A stretch of DNA of 64,000 nucleotides from Agrypnia vestita (Eukaryota > Arthropoda > Insecta > Trichoptera > Phryganeidae), in the NCBI GenBank assembly GCA_016648135.1, contig JADDOH010001981.1, forward strand, positions 124,001 through 188,000. Direction: 5' to 3'. Below are positions 11,935 through 23,589 of this stretch, in pieces. The translations under genes and the position numbers were made by a program. The notes under the pieces are model-generated. The model ran no database searches, was not told the DNA's origin, and saw only the letters and a program-made list of their open reading frames with translations. Every line of letters begins with the position of its first letter. The stretch's first letter is position 1.

Positions 11935-12480
11935 AAAAAGTACCCCATAAAAAACAAGTTTTTATCTTACTCCCTTTCTTTGTAAATTAAGTTTACCAAC
12001 ATGTAATAATTGATTGACTGAAAATGAAACATGTCTAGACAAATATCTATGTCAAAAATCTTTTAAAATATCTCTTTATTATTTGATTTCTTCCCATAAA
12101 ACCGAAGTGTGCTGTCATCTGTGAACCAATTGTCATAAATTTTCGAAATTCGTAGTGAAGTACCTATTATACCTACCGACGGAGTAATTCAAATTTTAAA
12201 TATTCCGTGACGTTATCGAGCCGCCGGCGCCGTTGGTAGTAATCAAACTTTTGTATTCGAAAAAACCATTAAAATTTCTAAAAATCCGAAATTATACTAT
12301 AATTATTATTTTTTTAACGAAAGTTTGATAGATCTTCTTGATCGTCGCCAAAAGTCTGCTTGCAAAGTTTCAGCTTGATTGGATCACGGGAAAAGTATAA
12401 AAAATCGATCCAAAGTTTTTTCGACGGCAAGCAGGCAAGCAAGCAAGCAGACGCCACGAGTTAGTATAAAGGGCGTAAAA
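11935..12480 (+). repeat. Interspersed repeat R2, copy 1 (LINE-tail-like)
   Basis: It aligns collinearly with 17780-18345. Shared words include AACCAATTGTCATAAATTTT, GTAGTGAAGTACCT, GGAGTAATTCAAATTTTAAA and GATTGGATCACGGGAAAAG. It ends in a CAAG-rich simple tail (AGGCAAGCAAGCAAGCAG) and TTAGTATAAAG, typical of a non-LTR 3' end. Confidence 0.7.
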
Positions 12481-12983
12481 AGACTGGTGCCTTGTACTGG
12501 ATCACAGAACTCAGGATAATGGAAAGCACAGAAGAAAGCCTATTACCAGACAGGCTGACGAAGAAGAAAAATTGTGAAATTAAATAGAAATAGAAATAAA
12601 ATCATGTTCACCTGTACCTAAACAAAATACGAAAACATTGAATTCATAGGAAATTTGCATCACAAGTCAAAAACTTATCAAAAAAATACACGAAACTAGT
12701 GCAAATAGCTAAATAACATGAATATCTAGACACAATACGAGTAAAACAAAAAAAAAATCTTCAAAATTTTCAAATAAAAACTTAATATTATCAATGATCA
12801 AATTAATTTTCTAAATAGCCCTCGATTTAACAGGTTTCTATTATAATCAATTTGTGTCTATTTAATTTTAATCGTACCCATTTTTAACTCTCAACCACCG
12901 TAACTATCAAAGCTTAAGTAAAACAAAATACGCTTGAAAATTAGTTTCAGTACATTTTTTGTCCTAAAACATTGAGTGGTATG

Positions 12984-13162
12984 GGTCTTTTTTATTTAAG
13001 CTTGCAATTGAGTTAGTGTGAGTACAGTGCGTAATACGCGCATTGTTTCGTTGTGTTAAGTTTACAGAACGAGAGTAGCAGTAAATTTAAACACAACGAA
13101 ACAATGCGCGTATTACGCACTGCACCCACACTAATTCAATTGCAAGCTTATATGAAAAGACC
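12984..13162. repeat. Large near-perfect inverted repeat (74-base arms)
   Basis: The left arm 12984-13057 and right arm 13089-13162 are reverse complements with only a few differences. The core GCGTAATACGCGCATTGTTT is answered exactly by AAACAATGCGCGTATTACGC. The loop is about 31 bases. A recent MITE or a hairpin RNA source are both possible. Confidence 0.85.
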
Positions 13163-14525
13163 TATACGCTTCTCGCTTGCATCGAAAGTAATCACTCGAT
13201 TAGAGCACTTTCCAATAATTTATTATAAGCAAACACAGTAATATACTTTTTTAATTATTAATTAATTAATTGACGCAATTTGTCCGTTTCATTTTTTATA
13301 ACATATTATCAACATTGAACAAAAATCCTGGCCGATGACTTGTTTTCGCCAAGTTAAATTTATTCTAAAAACATTTCCTTTTAAATAAAACTTCGATCTT
13401 AAACATACATTTACGTGCTCGATGCCTTAAAAATGTAGTGTTAGCTCTCTATCTCTATATATATTCTCCAGGAATATCGTACTAAAGAAAGGCATCCATG
13501 AAAATAATTCTTTCGAACTTTAGACGCGTTGCAAGTAGAAAGACAGAAAACCTGGATGGTCGATCTCAAATGAAATTAAATTTAGTCGAATGATTTTATT
13601 ATTTTCTACATGAGAAATGAATATGACGATATGATATTCAAGTAACATACATATCTATTAGAGATCAAATTACATTTTCTGTGAATAAGTATCACTTAGC
13701 CTTTACTAGTTAGTCTTTTGACTACCTCCTGTCTATTTATGTAGCCTGTTTTTTCGTGCTACTTTTTTTATTTAAATTCACTTGTCTCTCAGCCATTAAT
13801 TGCAAAATATTAATATTTGACAAACTTTTTGATCAACAATCGCCCTAAAATTTGGCAGAAAGACGTATTATGGAACACAATAATCATTACCTTATTTTAC
13901 AAAATCAGTTTAATTATTTAATAATATCTCTGGGTGGGTCTTCAGAGTTATATCTAAGTGGTTTCTTGTTTGTTACATGTAGAACCCTTTTCTGAGACTT
14001 TATTGAAGGGTCTAATATGGTTAAAGTCGCACCACCCCATGCACACATGGCGTAGCTGATGACACTTTGACGGAGTGCATAGTATACCTTAATATACCAT
14101 TTTTGGAAGAATGAGATTCATGAAGCTGCGTGAAGCTTTGAATGTATGTATCGATTTTCTCACTTTGAAGTTTGAACATTCGATATGCGGAGCCCGACGT
14201 AGGTTTTTATCGATTGTCAGCCCAAAATATCTTTTTTCTATCTTTAAATCGATTGTCACGGTTGCATGCAAGATTTATGCTTGAAATACATGTGTGTGTT
14301 GTGATTGTGTTTGGGATGGGAGATTCTCTGGTTTATTTTTTATCGAAAAGACCAAGTATTTTTCTTTATCAAGTGAAATTAGATTATTTTTATTCCATAT
14401 GTACAATGTTTAAATGTATATTTCAAATATGTAGTCTTTCTTGTGTTTGTGTTTTATTTATTATGTGCAATTTTTTTTTAATATTCTAATATGTAGTCTT
14501 TACTAACGTTTAAACTTTAAAAAAA
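13163..14525. other. No recognisable gene
   Basis: Anonymous sequence. The ORF at 14172-14489 has low-complexity hydrophobic content and no family signature. Confidence 0.45.
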
Positions 14526-14530
14526 TGTAC

Positions 14531-14574
14531 AGGTAGTTGCTTCAGATCAGACCTTGTCTAGTGAAGCAACTACC
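14531..14574. ncRNA. Stem-loop with AGGTAGTTGCTTCA arms
   Basis: AGGTAGTTGCTTCA and TGAAGCAACTACCT pair perfectly, with an inner AGAC/GTCT stem and a CTT loop. It is short for a microRNA precursor. No identity assigned. Confidence 0.5.
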
Positions 14575-15865
14575 TCAATTTATACGTATAAATTCATACG
14601 AAATAAATAAATATAAATATAAACCCGGATGAAATACCGAAATTTCTTCTCCTTCCAATGTTCGATAAATTGGCAATTCTCTTTATAGATCTTGAATCAG
14701 AAGCACTCTATACACAATTGTTGCGAAGGCTTCCTTCAAAAGGTTACATCGAAATGGTCAATTCGATAGATAATTGGCGACATTGCACTCGATGATAGAT
14801 TTTTGATACTACACTCGACAGCAGGTAGATCACGACTGTTGTTGGTAAGGAAAAGAGAGGGGAAAGGGACGTAAATGCCAGATGCGTTACGAGATCAAAC
14901 GCCTAAAAATATGCAAATACCAAACACAAAGCTTCGGAGCTAAGAACATGTATTATAGAATGAAAACAATAAAAATAATAACGGTCATAACCAGAAATTT
15001 TCAATTCGTCGCTAAATAGCGAAGAACGAAAGAGAAGAGTTGTATAATCGCTTGTATAATCAACTTAAAAGACCATAGTGCTTAGTCGTGAGGTCATCGA
15101 CTTAGAGAGAGGGACAAACCGATCGAAAACCAATATATAAACATTATGCAAAGGAAATTAATTACGGAAACTTTTAGGTGTGAAATAATTTCTTTAGTTA
15201 TCAATGCAGACTCGTTTTTCGGCAGTTCTACGGCTTCAAAGTAGAAGTCTGGAAGTCGTAATTCCTATTTTTAGATGCGCCATACCCACCAAGTTTCACC
15301 TCGACCAATCTGTAGCATAGGTCAGGATTCACAATTACAGTATACAAATAAAAATAATAATCCTTCAACAAAGGCATTTTTTTTTCTTCTTTAGCTTTAC
15401 ATTCTAAAAGTGTTCATAATTAATTAATACATTATTAAAATATTACATTTTTTTTTTAATTTTGCTTGTAATGTTTTACTACGTAAAACCTGTTCTGGGG
15501 TAGTTATACTTCTCAATTTAATAGTTTTCTTATTTAAGGTAAAATCACAATTACACAATATAAGAAAATGAGTTATAATACAAAACATAATAATATAAAA
15601 GAACGATTGAACATTGTACATTTAAATCATTTTCGACTAGAACATTACTCAAAATATTTTGAATAAAACAAGGATTTGCTTTCTTTTGCCTGTAATGAGG
15701 ATAGCAAAGGGCAAAACTTAATTTCGGAATGAAGGCTTCAAGATGCACACTTCAACAATTGAATACTTCAAAGAGTGTACTTCATTTGTAGTAGGTAGGT
15801 ACCGAAACATAACGCACTTCGTCTACTTCAAGGAACAAGCTGAAGTGAGCTACTTGCGGTAGTTT
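14575..15865. other. No recognisable gene
   Basis: No supported coding exon, RNA gene or matched repeat was found. Confidence 0.45.
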
Positions 15866-15905
15866 AAAACTATACTACTGCAATATTGTGCAGTAGTATA
15901 GTTTT
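15866..15905. repeat. Perfect 17-bp hairpin
   Basis: AAAACTATACTACTGCA, a 6-base loop ATATTG, then TGCAGTAGTATAGTTTT. It is followed by AT repeats. Confidence 0.8.
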
Positions 15906-16279
15906 ATATTATATATATTATGAACGGCCACATGTAGGTATGTATGTGAGCGTATGGTGACGTCTGTCCGCGGAGAATGCATAAGTATCCGCGGCGCAAA
16001 GCCGCGAGGCTTTTTTTCCAACCAATGGATTAGATCAAATACCGCATACTCACTATGATAGTTTGTACAATAAATACCGTTATTATACTTCCGTCTTATT
16101 ATTGTTACGTGACACCGTGATTATCTATCCAGCTAGAGGAATCCATTGCGGCTTATCAGGAGATAAAACGCAGCCGGTATATCATCGATACAACAGCTAA
16201 CGACTGATTATTTAACACTTACTATGTTTTATAATAAATAAAGGAGAATGCGAGGCAAAACCCTCGTCTTCCCAAACTT

Positions 16280-16590
16280 ATGAAAAGGTGTTGAACGGCA
16301 GTTCAAGAGTTTACGTCTTCTGGGAAAGTGGTGATGGCAATGCATGCATCACATACCTGCGGATAGCCTTCAGGGCGAATGCCTCAACAATAGAGAAATT
16401 AAACATCGATCGTCATCTGCTCATCGGCATCAACTGTGTGGCTCTGAATCCTCAGCCATATTACCAGACACAGGGACACCTTTGATAAATTGATAATACT
16501 TAATTGGAAGGAATCAAATCTTGTGGAAGGTCTCTCGGACAGTATGGACTTTAATGCTGTGCCTACACTTGTTATGTACAAGAAATGCCA
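16280..16590 (+). pseudogene. Degenerate coding-like remnant, family unknown
   Basis: An open stretch here reads with segments such as ANASTIEKLNIDRHLL and GINCVALNPQP. The codon usage and length hint at a decayed transposon gene. It directly precedes an inverted-repeat-flanked LINE fragment. I do not recognise the family, and it may be non-coding. Confidence 0.25.
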
Positions 16591-16605
16591 AGAGTTTTTA
16601 TCTTA

Positions 16606-17088
16606 AAAGAATAAATAGCTGGCAATATAGATAAACAAATGAAATATTGCCACCTATTTATTCTTTGAATTGAAAAGGAAAATTTTGAGGCGTATCTTCG
16701 GACCGGTTCTAGAAAATGAACTTTGGTGCAGACGTTACAACAATGAGTTCTATACTCTGTTTAAGGAGCCAAACGTCACAAAATTTATAAAACTGGTAAG
16801 ACTTCGGTGGCTGGGTCATGTGGAGTAATGTCAGAGCATCAAGCACCAAAGTCCCTGCTGAACTCAAAGCAAATAGGGCGAAGAAGCTTAGGAAGGCCAA
16901 AATTAAGATGGAGTGACAACGTCCTCAAAGACATCACTGCCTTGGAGCTTCGGAACTAGAGAGAGCTGGCACTAAACAGAGATGAGTGGAGGAAGATTAT
17001 TGAGGAAGCCAAGACTCACCAAGGGTTGTAGTTCCAAGAGTGATGATTTATTCTTTAAAGCCATTTAAAGAATAAATAGGTGACAATA
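16606..17088 (+). pseudogene. LINE family 1 ORF2 3' fragment between inverted repeats
   Basis: Bases 16671-17045 match the last part of the RT element at 30735-31095 (AGGCGTATCTTCGGACCGGT, then ACAAAATTTATAAAACTGG). The reading frame (IFGPVLEN..., NVLKDITALELRN, HQGL stop) is broken by an in-frame stop near 16827. Flanking copies of GAATAAATAGGTGGCAATAT occur as plus (16607), minus (16640) and plus (17066). Confidence 0.8.
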
Positions 17089-17779
17089 TTTCATATTTAT
17101 ATCCGCAATCATACTTCTATGATTACGACTGCTCATATTGAGTGCAAAACTAAAAAGAATATGATGAGTAAACCCAGTGCCAGTGGTACGACACTGACTT
17201 CTTATACCGGAGGTTTCAATTTCGATTTCCAATAAAGTCAGAATACATTCGTATGATTTTTCCAAGCTTGGGTGTTTTTGTGAACAGTAATTGCGTCTCA
17301 TAATTGGGTTAAAAATAAAATTAAAATAATAAAGACGTATCTTGCATATATAAATTATTATAAAATCAATAGTAGCACCTTTGCTCGTGGAATCCACCGC
17401 ATGTGATAATTAATTAATTAATTAATTCTATAAATAAACAGTTATTTATAAATAAAATTCTTATAATTTGAAGCACACGTTAAAAATAAAATTTCATTAA
17501 GATCAGTCTCTTTGGTTTAAAGATAATGTTGGATTGGCACTCCAACTCAAAACCGATGATCAAGCATTTTCAAATACTTGAGAGAAGATGTCTCCCTATC
17601 TCGCTGGGACATCACTGTAGCCAATAATGGCTTAGCAGCGCAGCATCATAAGGATATTGACAGGTGACTCTTTTCTTTAATGTTGTAAAGATAACACCAT
17701 TGATTAATTAACATCTTAGACCATAACATCTTAATACGGGTAAAACTTATTCAGATTTGTATAAGACTTATTAAAAAAA

Positions 17780-18345
17780 AACTAACCCATAAAAACCACG
17801 TTCTTATTATATCCCTTTCTTTGTAAATTATAACAACAATTAAAGAAGAATTAAAACATACAACATAACACTAAACTTACAGGAATTTAATATATTTCTA
17901 AAATGTCACATGTTTTATGCTTTGATATGACACTTCATGCTTTGAAGATTAAATTCTAAAAACATTTGTCAGTCAATTTAATCAAGATTTTGATATATTT
18001 GTGAATTTTGCTGTCGTCTGAGAACCAATTGTCATAAATTTTTGAAATTCGTAGTGAAGTACCTTTTACATATACCGATGGAGTAATTCAAATTTTAAAT
18101 ATTGCGTGACGTCATCAGGCCGCTGTTGGTAGTAATCAAACATTTGTATGGTTTCCAATTTTTAAAAATCAATTAAATTTTCTAAAAATTCAAAATTATA
18201 CTAAAATTATTATTTTTTTAACGAAAATTTGATAGATCTTCTTGATTGTCTCCACGAGTCTGCTTGCAAAGTTTCAGCTCGATTGGATCACGGGAAAAGG
18301 GTTAAAAATCGATCCAAAGTTTATTCGTCTAGAAAAAAGGAAGTA
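17780..18345 (+). repeat. Interspersed repeat R2, copy 2
   Basis: A second copy of the repeat at 11935-12480: CCCTTTCTTTGTAAATTA, AACCAATTGTCATAAATTTT, GGAGTAATTCAAATTTTAAA and GATTGGATCACGGGAAAAGG occur in the same order. This copy lacks the CAAG tail. Confidence 0.7.
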
Positions 18346-18599
18346 AAAAGAAATCATTGATTTATTCCTGAAATCACGCATCACTTTGAAATTAATGAAA
18401 CTCTGTCAATCTGTTTCATTACGTATTCCGAGTCCATTTGATTTGAGATAAATTTTTAAATACTCCATTTGCCCGTGAATGAATGTTGATGTTTTCGTCG
18501 ATATGTGTTGAAATGAAATTGTCGGAACCTTTTTTTCAGAATTAATGTTATTTTGTGCTCTTTTTTATAATTAAGATATTATCGGGCGTATTCTGAACT

Positions 18600-18859
18600 A
18601 AGCAATGTTGCTATTTCTGTGTCCTGACATTTGTTGTATAATATTTTAATGCCGTCAATTTTGACGTTTTAAATGAATGAATTTGACAGGTTTGAAATTT
18701 ATGAATTCAGTCAAAGCAAAGTTATTCACAATTATGAATAATGAGCTTTCTAATGGATTGAATTCATTAATTTCATACCTGTGAAATTTAAAACGTCAAA
18801 ATTGGCGGGATTGCAACGTTATACAATAACTGCCAAGATGCAGAAATAGCAACATTGCA
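18600..18859. mobile_element. Foldback MITE (GCAATGTTGCTATTTCTG ends)
   Basis: Arms of about 70-110 bases are inverted. The outer GCAATGTTGCTATTTCTG is answered by CAGAAATAGCAACATTGC, and the inner GTCAATTTTGACGTTTTAAA by TTTAAAACGTCAAAATTGGC. Almost the whole element is palindromic. Confidence 0.8.
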
Positions 18860-19865
18860 TACAGAGACAATTAATTAATCTGTAAAATGTTCTTGTTTTT
18901 GAAACAAAGTTTAAAAATAATAATTACCATTTTAAACATTACTGTGTAGAGTTTTTCATTATTTTTTTTTTTTAACTAATTCGCAAACATTTCAATATGT
19001 TACTGATTCATATTTACCACAGCGTCAACTAAACAACTTTTTTTGTATCACAAATCTAAAACAAATAGAAAATACCTGAATATGAGGAATTCTATCTACG
19101 CCTACTCCTGCGGTAAATGGCAAATTATAATCTATTTTATGATTGCAGAAGATCAGAATCAAGCAATACTGTGTTTCTCCATTGCCAGCATAAAAAAAAG
19201 GCTTTTTATTTTAAGAAATGATGTGTACAGATTATTTTAAAATATAGGTATTTAAATATTATTTAAGGTGTAGAAATATTATGTATCCATTATTTGACAT
19301 TAGAGTCACGAATTTCAATTTTCTTACGTCAATTTTATTTTTTCTGAGGGCAATTATAATTTTGATTTTTAATTCTTAGGTCAGACTGTAAGCGGTTGAA
19401 ATGTGTCAAAGTCGAAGAATCCACGGCGACGACTCATGATTGCTTCAAAATGTAGTATGAAGTGCGTGGTTCAGCCATCACCTGTTTCAAAAAATAACCA
19501 AATCGTATGAAAAGCAACAGGAAATGGGGAATAGCTAATCGCAAACACTAATAGTTGCCACTATCGGCCGCGCAACGACCAGCATAGTTGATATTTATGG
19601 CCGCGTAGGTGACACTTACAGCCGCCCAGCGACCAGTACAGCTTCTAGTATATATTAATTATTTTAAAGTGTTTTTCCTTAAAAAAGTGTTATTTATTTG
19701 TTTCAGTAATAAAAAAAATATACATATTATGTACATAAAACATAAATAAAAAAAATTGAATAACAGTAATGCAAACATTAAAATTAATACTGAATCTAAC
19801 AGTAAAATTATTTAACCGATCCTATAAAAAATCAAACACGATTATTTTGGTTCAATAATTAATTT

Positions 19866-19986
19866 TTTCCAAATAAACGGTCGATCGTTTCGACTGTCTA
19901 GAATATTATCAACTGAAGTAGTGTATTCATTTATTGTCAGTTGACTATGATATAGATAGCCGAAACAATTGTCCATTTATTTGTAA
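19866..19986. repeat. Small foldback element
   Basis: CCAAATAAACGGTCGATCGT and TTATCAACTGA are mirrored by TCAGTTGACTATGATATAGA, GCCGAAACAATTGTCCATTT and ATTTG. The arms are about 50 bases and roughly 75 percent complementary. Confidence 0.6.
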
Positions 19987-20209
19987 AAAATAAATTATAG
20001 AAAAAAAATTGCGTTTATTCTTATAGTGTAGATTAATAATTGAGTTCTATAAAATCAATACCCTTCGTATTAAAAAATATTAAAAAATAATTTAGATTCG
20101 TGGATACGAAATCTGATACGTAAACAGACATAGTTTTAAACGAGGCGATCGGTGATACGGCAAAACTAGCGCATGCAAAGCTAATATTATTGTCTATTTT
20201 TACGTAAAA

Positions 20210-20281
20210 ACAAATTTAGCTAGCCGAGTACGTTACACAATACACAATAATTTTTATCGTACTCAGCTAGCTAAATTTGTC
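20210..20281. repeat. Inverted repeat with 23-base arms
   Basis: ACAAATTTAGCTAGCCGAGT ACG and CGTACTCAGCTAGCTAAATT TGT pair with one mismatch around a 26-base AT loop. Confidence 0.75.
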
Positions 20282-20603
20282 CAATCTTTGGCTAGGCACG
20301 TGGCCACAACAATCCAGCCGTAATCCTGAGTCAGACTAATTTTAAGGCTTAGCGGGCCGCAGACCTAATAGAGGCTCTGCAGCTCTAAGTTTCGCACACA
20401 CCCTACAGAGTCGTCGTGTTACTCCTGGCCTTCTGATGTAAAGTGACCAAATGTATTGTAATTGAATTTCGAATAAAACCTTTGATAATTTTATGGGGTC
20501 CGCAATCACCAACGTGTTTTAAATATGAAAATAATATCAATATTTTTATGTGTAGGTATATTCGGAGAAGATAATTAAAGGAATTAATCATATTCACTAA
20601 TTG

Positions 20604-20947
20604 AGACAAATTATAGAAGTCTCACAGAGACGAAGCTCTTTTAATATGATGGCCCAGGGCCTACAAAAATTCAAAGGTATCATTACCAGCTACGAAATAT
20701 ATGTATACTAACTAGTTCATAAGAAAAAACTACAGATATCTCTAACATAGTCAATTTAAATAAACGAAAGATTCTCATAGAACTTTAAAAAAAAAATCTT
20801 TCGATGAAATTGGTGAAAATAGCATTGTGTAGAGTGATCACTTAAACCAGCTCATACAGGCTGTCAGCACTGAACCACTGTATAAAAATACATCCATACG
20901 TTTCTCATATAAATAGCTTCGTCTCTGTGAGACTTATATAGTTTGTC
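20604..20947. mobile_element. MITE family M1 copy, complete
   Basis: The termini GACAAATTATAGAAGTCTCA and GAGACTTATATAGTTTGTC are inverted, and CAGAGACGAAGCT is inverted as AGCTTCGTCTCTG. The body includes GTGATCACTTAAACCAGCTC. This copy defines the family ends. Non-coding. Confidence 0.8.
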
Positions 20948-21041
20948 TTAATGAAAATAATACTATTCAATTATTTACTTTTAAAAATCTATAATTAATT
21001 AATTTAAAACTTTATATAACCCACTTGGAGTAACTTTACGT

Positions 21042-21082
21042 CTACCGGTTTCGATACCACTGTATCTTCATCAGGATGGACG
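21042..21082 (-). ncRNA. Hammerhead-ribozyme-like motif 5 (well formed)
   Basis: The minus strand reads CCTGATGAAGATACAGTG, then GTATCGAAACCGGTAGACG. CTGATGA and GAAAC are intact and stem II (GATAC/GTATC) is perfect with an AGTG loop. GCGTC upstream can pair with GACG downstream, giving a possible stem I. An extra A precedes stem II. Confidence 0.6.
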
Positions 21083-21504
21083 CGTACTAACAATTCCTTA
21101 CCCATTTTGGGGGTAGGGGTAGTTGAATAAATAAAAATTTATATTTGTTATATTTTTATATACCAATACCGGATAATAAATACGGGATTTTTTTAATCCT
21201 TTTGTGAATTTTGGCCCATCCATAGAACGGTACTACAGATTGATGTGTATTGATATATTTAATATCTTGTCCTTGTATATTAAAAATTAGAATATATAAT
21301 TGAATGACTTCATAAGCCTAAGCACTTTCGATGGAATTTAAACGCGCTTTATAAATGTTATTACTCGTATAGTGGATTAAAGCTTAGTGTTTTAAATAAA
21401 ATTGTAATAATCGTGAACTTTCACTCTGTAACAGGCCTCAATTTAATTTAATTCAATGTTTTTCAAGTTGTCTGTGTTTTTTGATTAGTGTGTTTTCAAC
21501 CTAT

Positions 21505-21957
21505 TCGCACGGGGCAAGGAGGTGGAGAGTTTTCGATCGTTAGTGGGAATATGGGCAGTAGTAGTGAAGTGTATGGGAACGTGATTTTATGTATTCATTA
21601 GTGATTTCTCAGATTTTTTTTTTGTTCATTATCAATCCTGTGCTAGTGGAGAAGTTTTATTTTAGGGATGGTTTTTATTTTGTGATTAGCAAATACCAAG
21701 AAGTTATTATTTTTAGGCAGCGGCGATATTCTTTTTTGTCTTCTGGTTTATGTTTTCTGGGGTATTATATCTTCAATAGCCTGCCAAAGGAAATTCAAAA
21801 TATAGTGAATTTAAGGAGGTTTAAACAGGAGTGCAAAAATTTTATTGTAAAAACTTTTAAATGACTCGATGGAATGCAATATGTTTAAGTGAAATCATGT
21901 GTTAGCCCACACAACATTATGTGTGGAACTAAATAATTAAGATAAATAAATAAATAA
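21505..21957 (+). pseudogene. LINE 3' terminus with CR1/L2-like ORF end
   Basis: The open frame ends at 21864 with YIFNSLPKEIQNIV, then LRRFKQECKNFI and a stop. This NSLP-type ending closes the ORF2 of many CR1/L2/Jockey-like elements. An approximately 90-base 3' UTR and an AAATAAATAAATAA tail follow. The upstream ORF is lost. Confidence 0.55.
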
Positions 21958-21975
21958 TATGCCGTGTTTTGACGT

Positions 21976-22038
21976 CTTTTCTGGCCGACGTTTCGCATCC
22001 CATTGCAGGGTCCATGTTCAGAGCTGATGTGGTATTGT
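21976..22038 (-). ncRNA. Hammerhead-ribozyme-like motif 6
   Basis: On the minus strand ATGGACCCTGCAATGGGATG is followed by CGAAACGTCGGCCAG and AAAAGACGTCA. Stem III ACGTC/GACGT closes perfectly and leaves C as the base before the cleavage point. The CTGATGA box is mutated to CTGAACA. Confidence 0.5.
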
Positions 22039-22569
22039 GAGTGTTGATATTAAGTATTGACTTGCGATACCATGTCGAAAATAGGGTGAGAACATTATCA
22101 GCGTTGTGTAACGTATTGGCTAGCAATACCGTGTGCTTGGTGTTTCTGTGTTTACGTGTTACGTGGTAATATCGTGTCAGAGTCATGTGTTGTGTGTATG
22201 TTTCATCTATTGCCTGATAACTATCTCTGCGGAAACTGCAACGAGATTGACATGGAAGCGCCGGATACCATGATGTTTTTATTATTTTATTTTTTTGAGA
22301 CCATCATCTGTATTAATATTTGTCGGGTGCTTGTAGATTTCGAGTCTTGATAAGACACTTAGGCTTTCTAAGGATTTTCGGTTTGAATGCAAAATGATGG
22401 CCGGCATCCAGAAAATGTCCAGCCAGTGCTATTTTTCCCTAATGACCGAGTTTATATGCCCGTTTGTTCTTGTGAACCCTTTTGGAAATTGTACGCGTCT
22501 TTTGTCCCACGTATACTTTATTGCAAGCCAATACTCAACTACAATACCAACACTCACAATAACACATCA

Positions 22570-22636
22570 GTCCTGATGATGGACCCTGCAATGGCACCCG
22601 AAACTTCGGCCAGAAAGATCGTAAAAAACGCGGCAT
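22570..22636 (+). ncRNA. Hammerhead-ribozyme-like motif 7
   Basis: CCTGATGATGGACCCTGCAA is followed by TGGCACCCGAAAC, then TTCGGCCAGAAAGATCGTA. The core boxes are intact; stem II is partly disrupted relative to the inferred GGACCC/GGGTCC ancestor. Confidence 0.55.
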
Positions 22637-22642
22637 AATACC

Positions 22643-23589
22643 CCAGAAGACATTAACCAGAAGATTCTGAGTGGCTGTGAAAACCTAAGAACATTATTTT
22701 ATTGTGTTTGGTCTGTGTATTTATGGACGCAATCATTAAAAAATTTGAAATGTGAGAAACATGAACATAACCGTGTTTGTATTAGAAAGACAAACAACTT
22801 TTGACTTTATGTTATCATGTTAGTATTACGGTGTATTCATTTTATAAAACCAATATCATTTTGCTTACAAAAGTTTATTCGTCATTTGTCTTGTCAAGCG
22901 CATTTCTACAGCAAATAACCTAATTTAATAATGGTAAATTCTGGCACAAGAATATCGAAACTGATACATCATTTTAAATCCCGTCATGTTTTTCTCGGAG
23001 GCCTCTCGGAGGCCTATAATTTCAAACCATTCAATAATGAGTAAACATGTACGGTAACTATTTATAATAATGTACATATTCTAAACAAACCTCATGTTAA
23101 CAATACAAAATAATATAACAGTAATTTCGTTTATTATCTACGCTGTATCGATTATATTGTAACTATAATTTATCATATTACGGAGAACGCTACAAACTTC
23201 TTTCGTGAGTAGACTGTAATTGAGTAGATTTATGGGATGTCCGATAGAAATTGGACTTCAGATAATCCGAAAGATCTACAACGCTTCATAATAAAGGGAT
23301 TATATTGATGGCTTATCAAAAAATCAACCAATGAAGTTATCTGTTTGCGGCATCTTTTTAATACCGAGGAAACTTATAAGTATTTTAATTTATTTTTTCA
23401 TGGTAAAGAATATACAGGTTGTTTATACCGTGGAAAAATATATAAAAAAGATTTTATGAGAATATTTTTTATTGCGAAGGAAGAGGATTCTTCTCCTAGA
23501 GCGATGGCTAACAAATAACTATTAATATTACTTATTATTAAATAATTCGGAAGAATAATATATTTATATATATTTTTATTTTTTTTAAA
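22643..23589. other. No recognisable feature
   Basis: AT-rich sequence with no matched repeat apart from a short local duplication of GGAGGCCT near 22998. Confidence 0.45.

Larger units (their letters stand above)
21958..22642. mobile_element. Inverted pair of hammerhead-bearing repeats (Penelope-like layout)
   Basis: The ends are inverted copies. On the outward strand both carry ATGGACCCTGCAATGG, then CGAAAC and CGGCCAGAAA, then ACGGCAT or ACGCGGCATAAT. The 22640 end reads rightward and the 21958 end leftward. The inner arms also match (AATACCACATCAG and AACACTCACAATA words). The interior has no intact RT. Confidence 0.55.

Noticed and set aside
15955..16020. GC-rich stem followed by a T run (CGCGGCGCAAAGCCGCG, TTTTTTT) resembling a bacterial terminator
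   Set aside because: The context is plainly eukaryotic with no bacterial genes. It is a local inverted repeat of unknown role.
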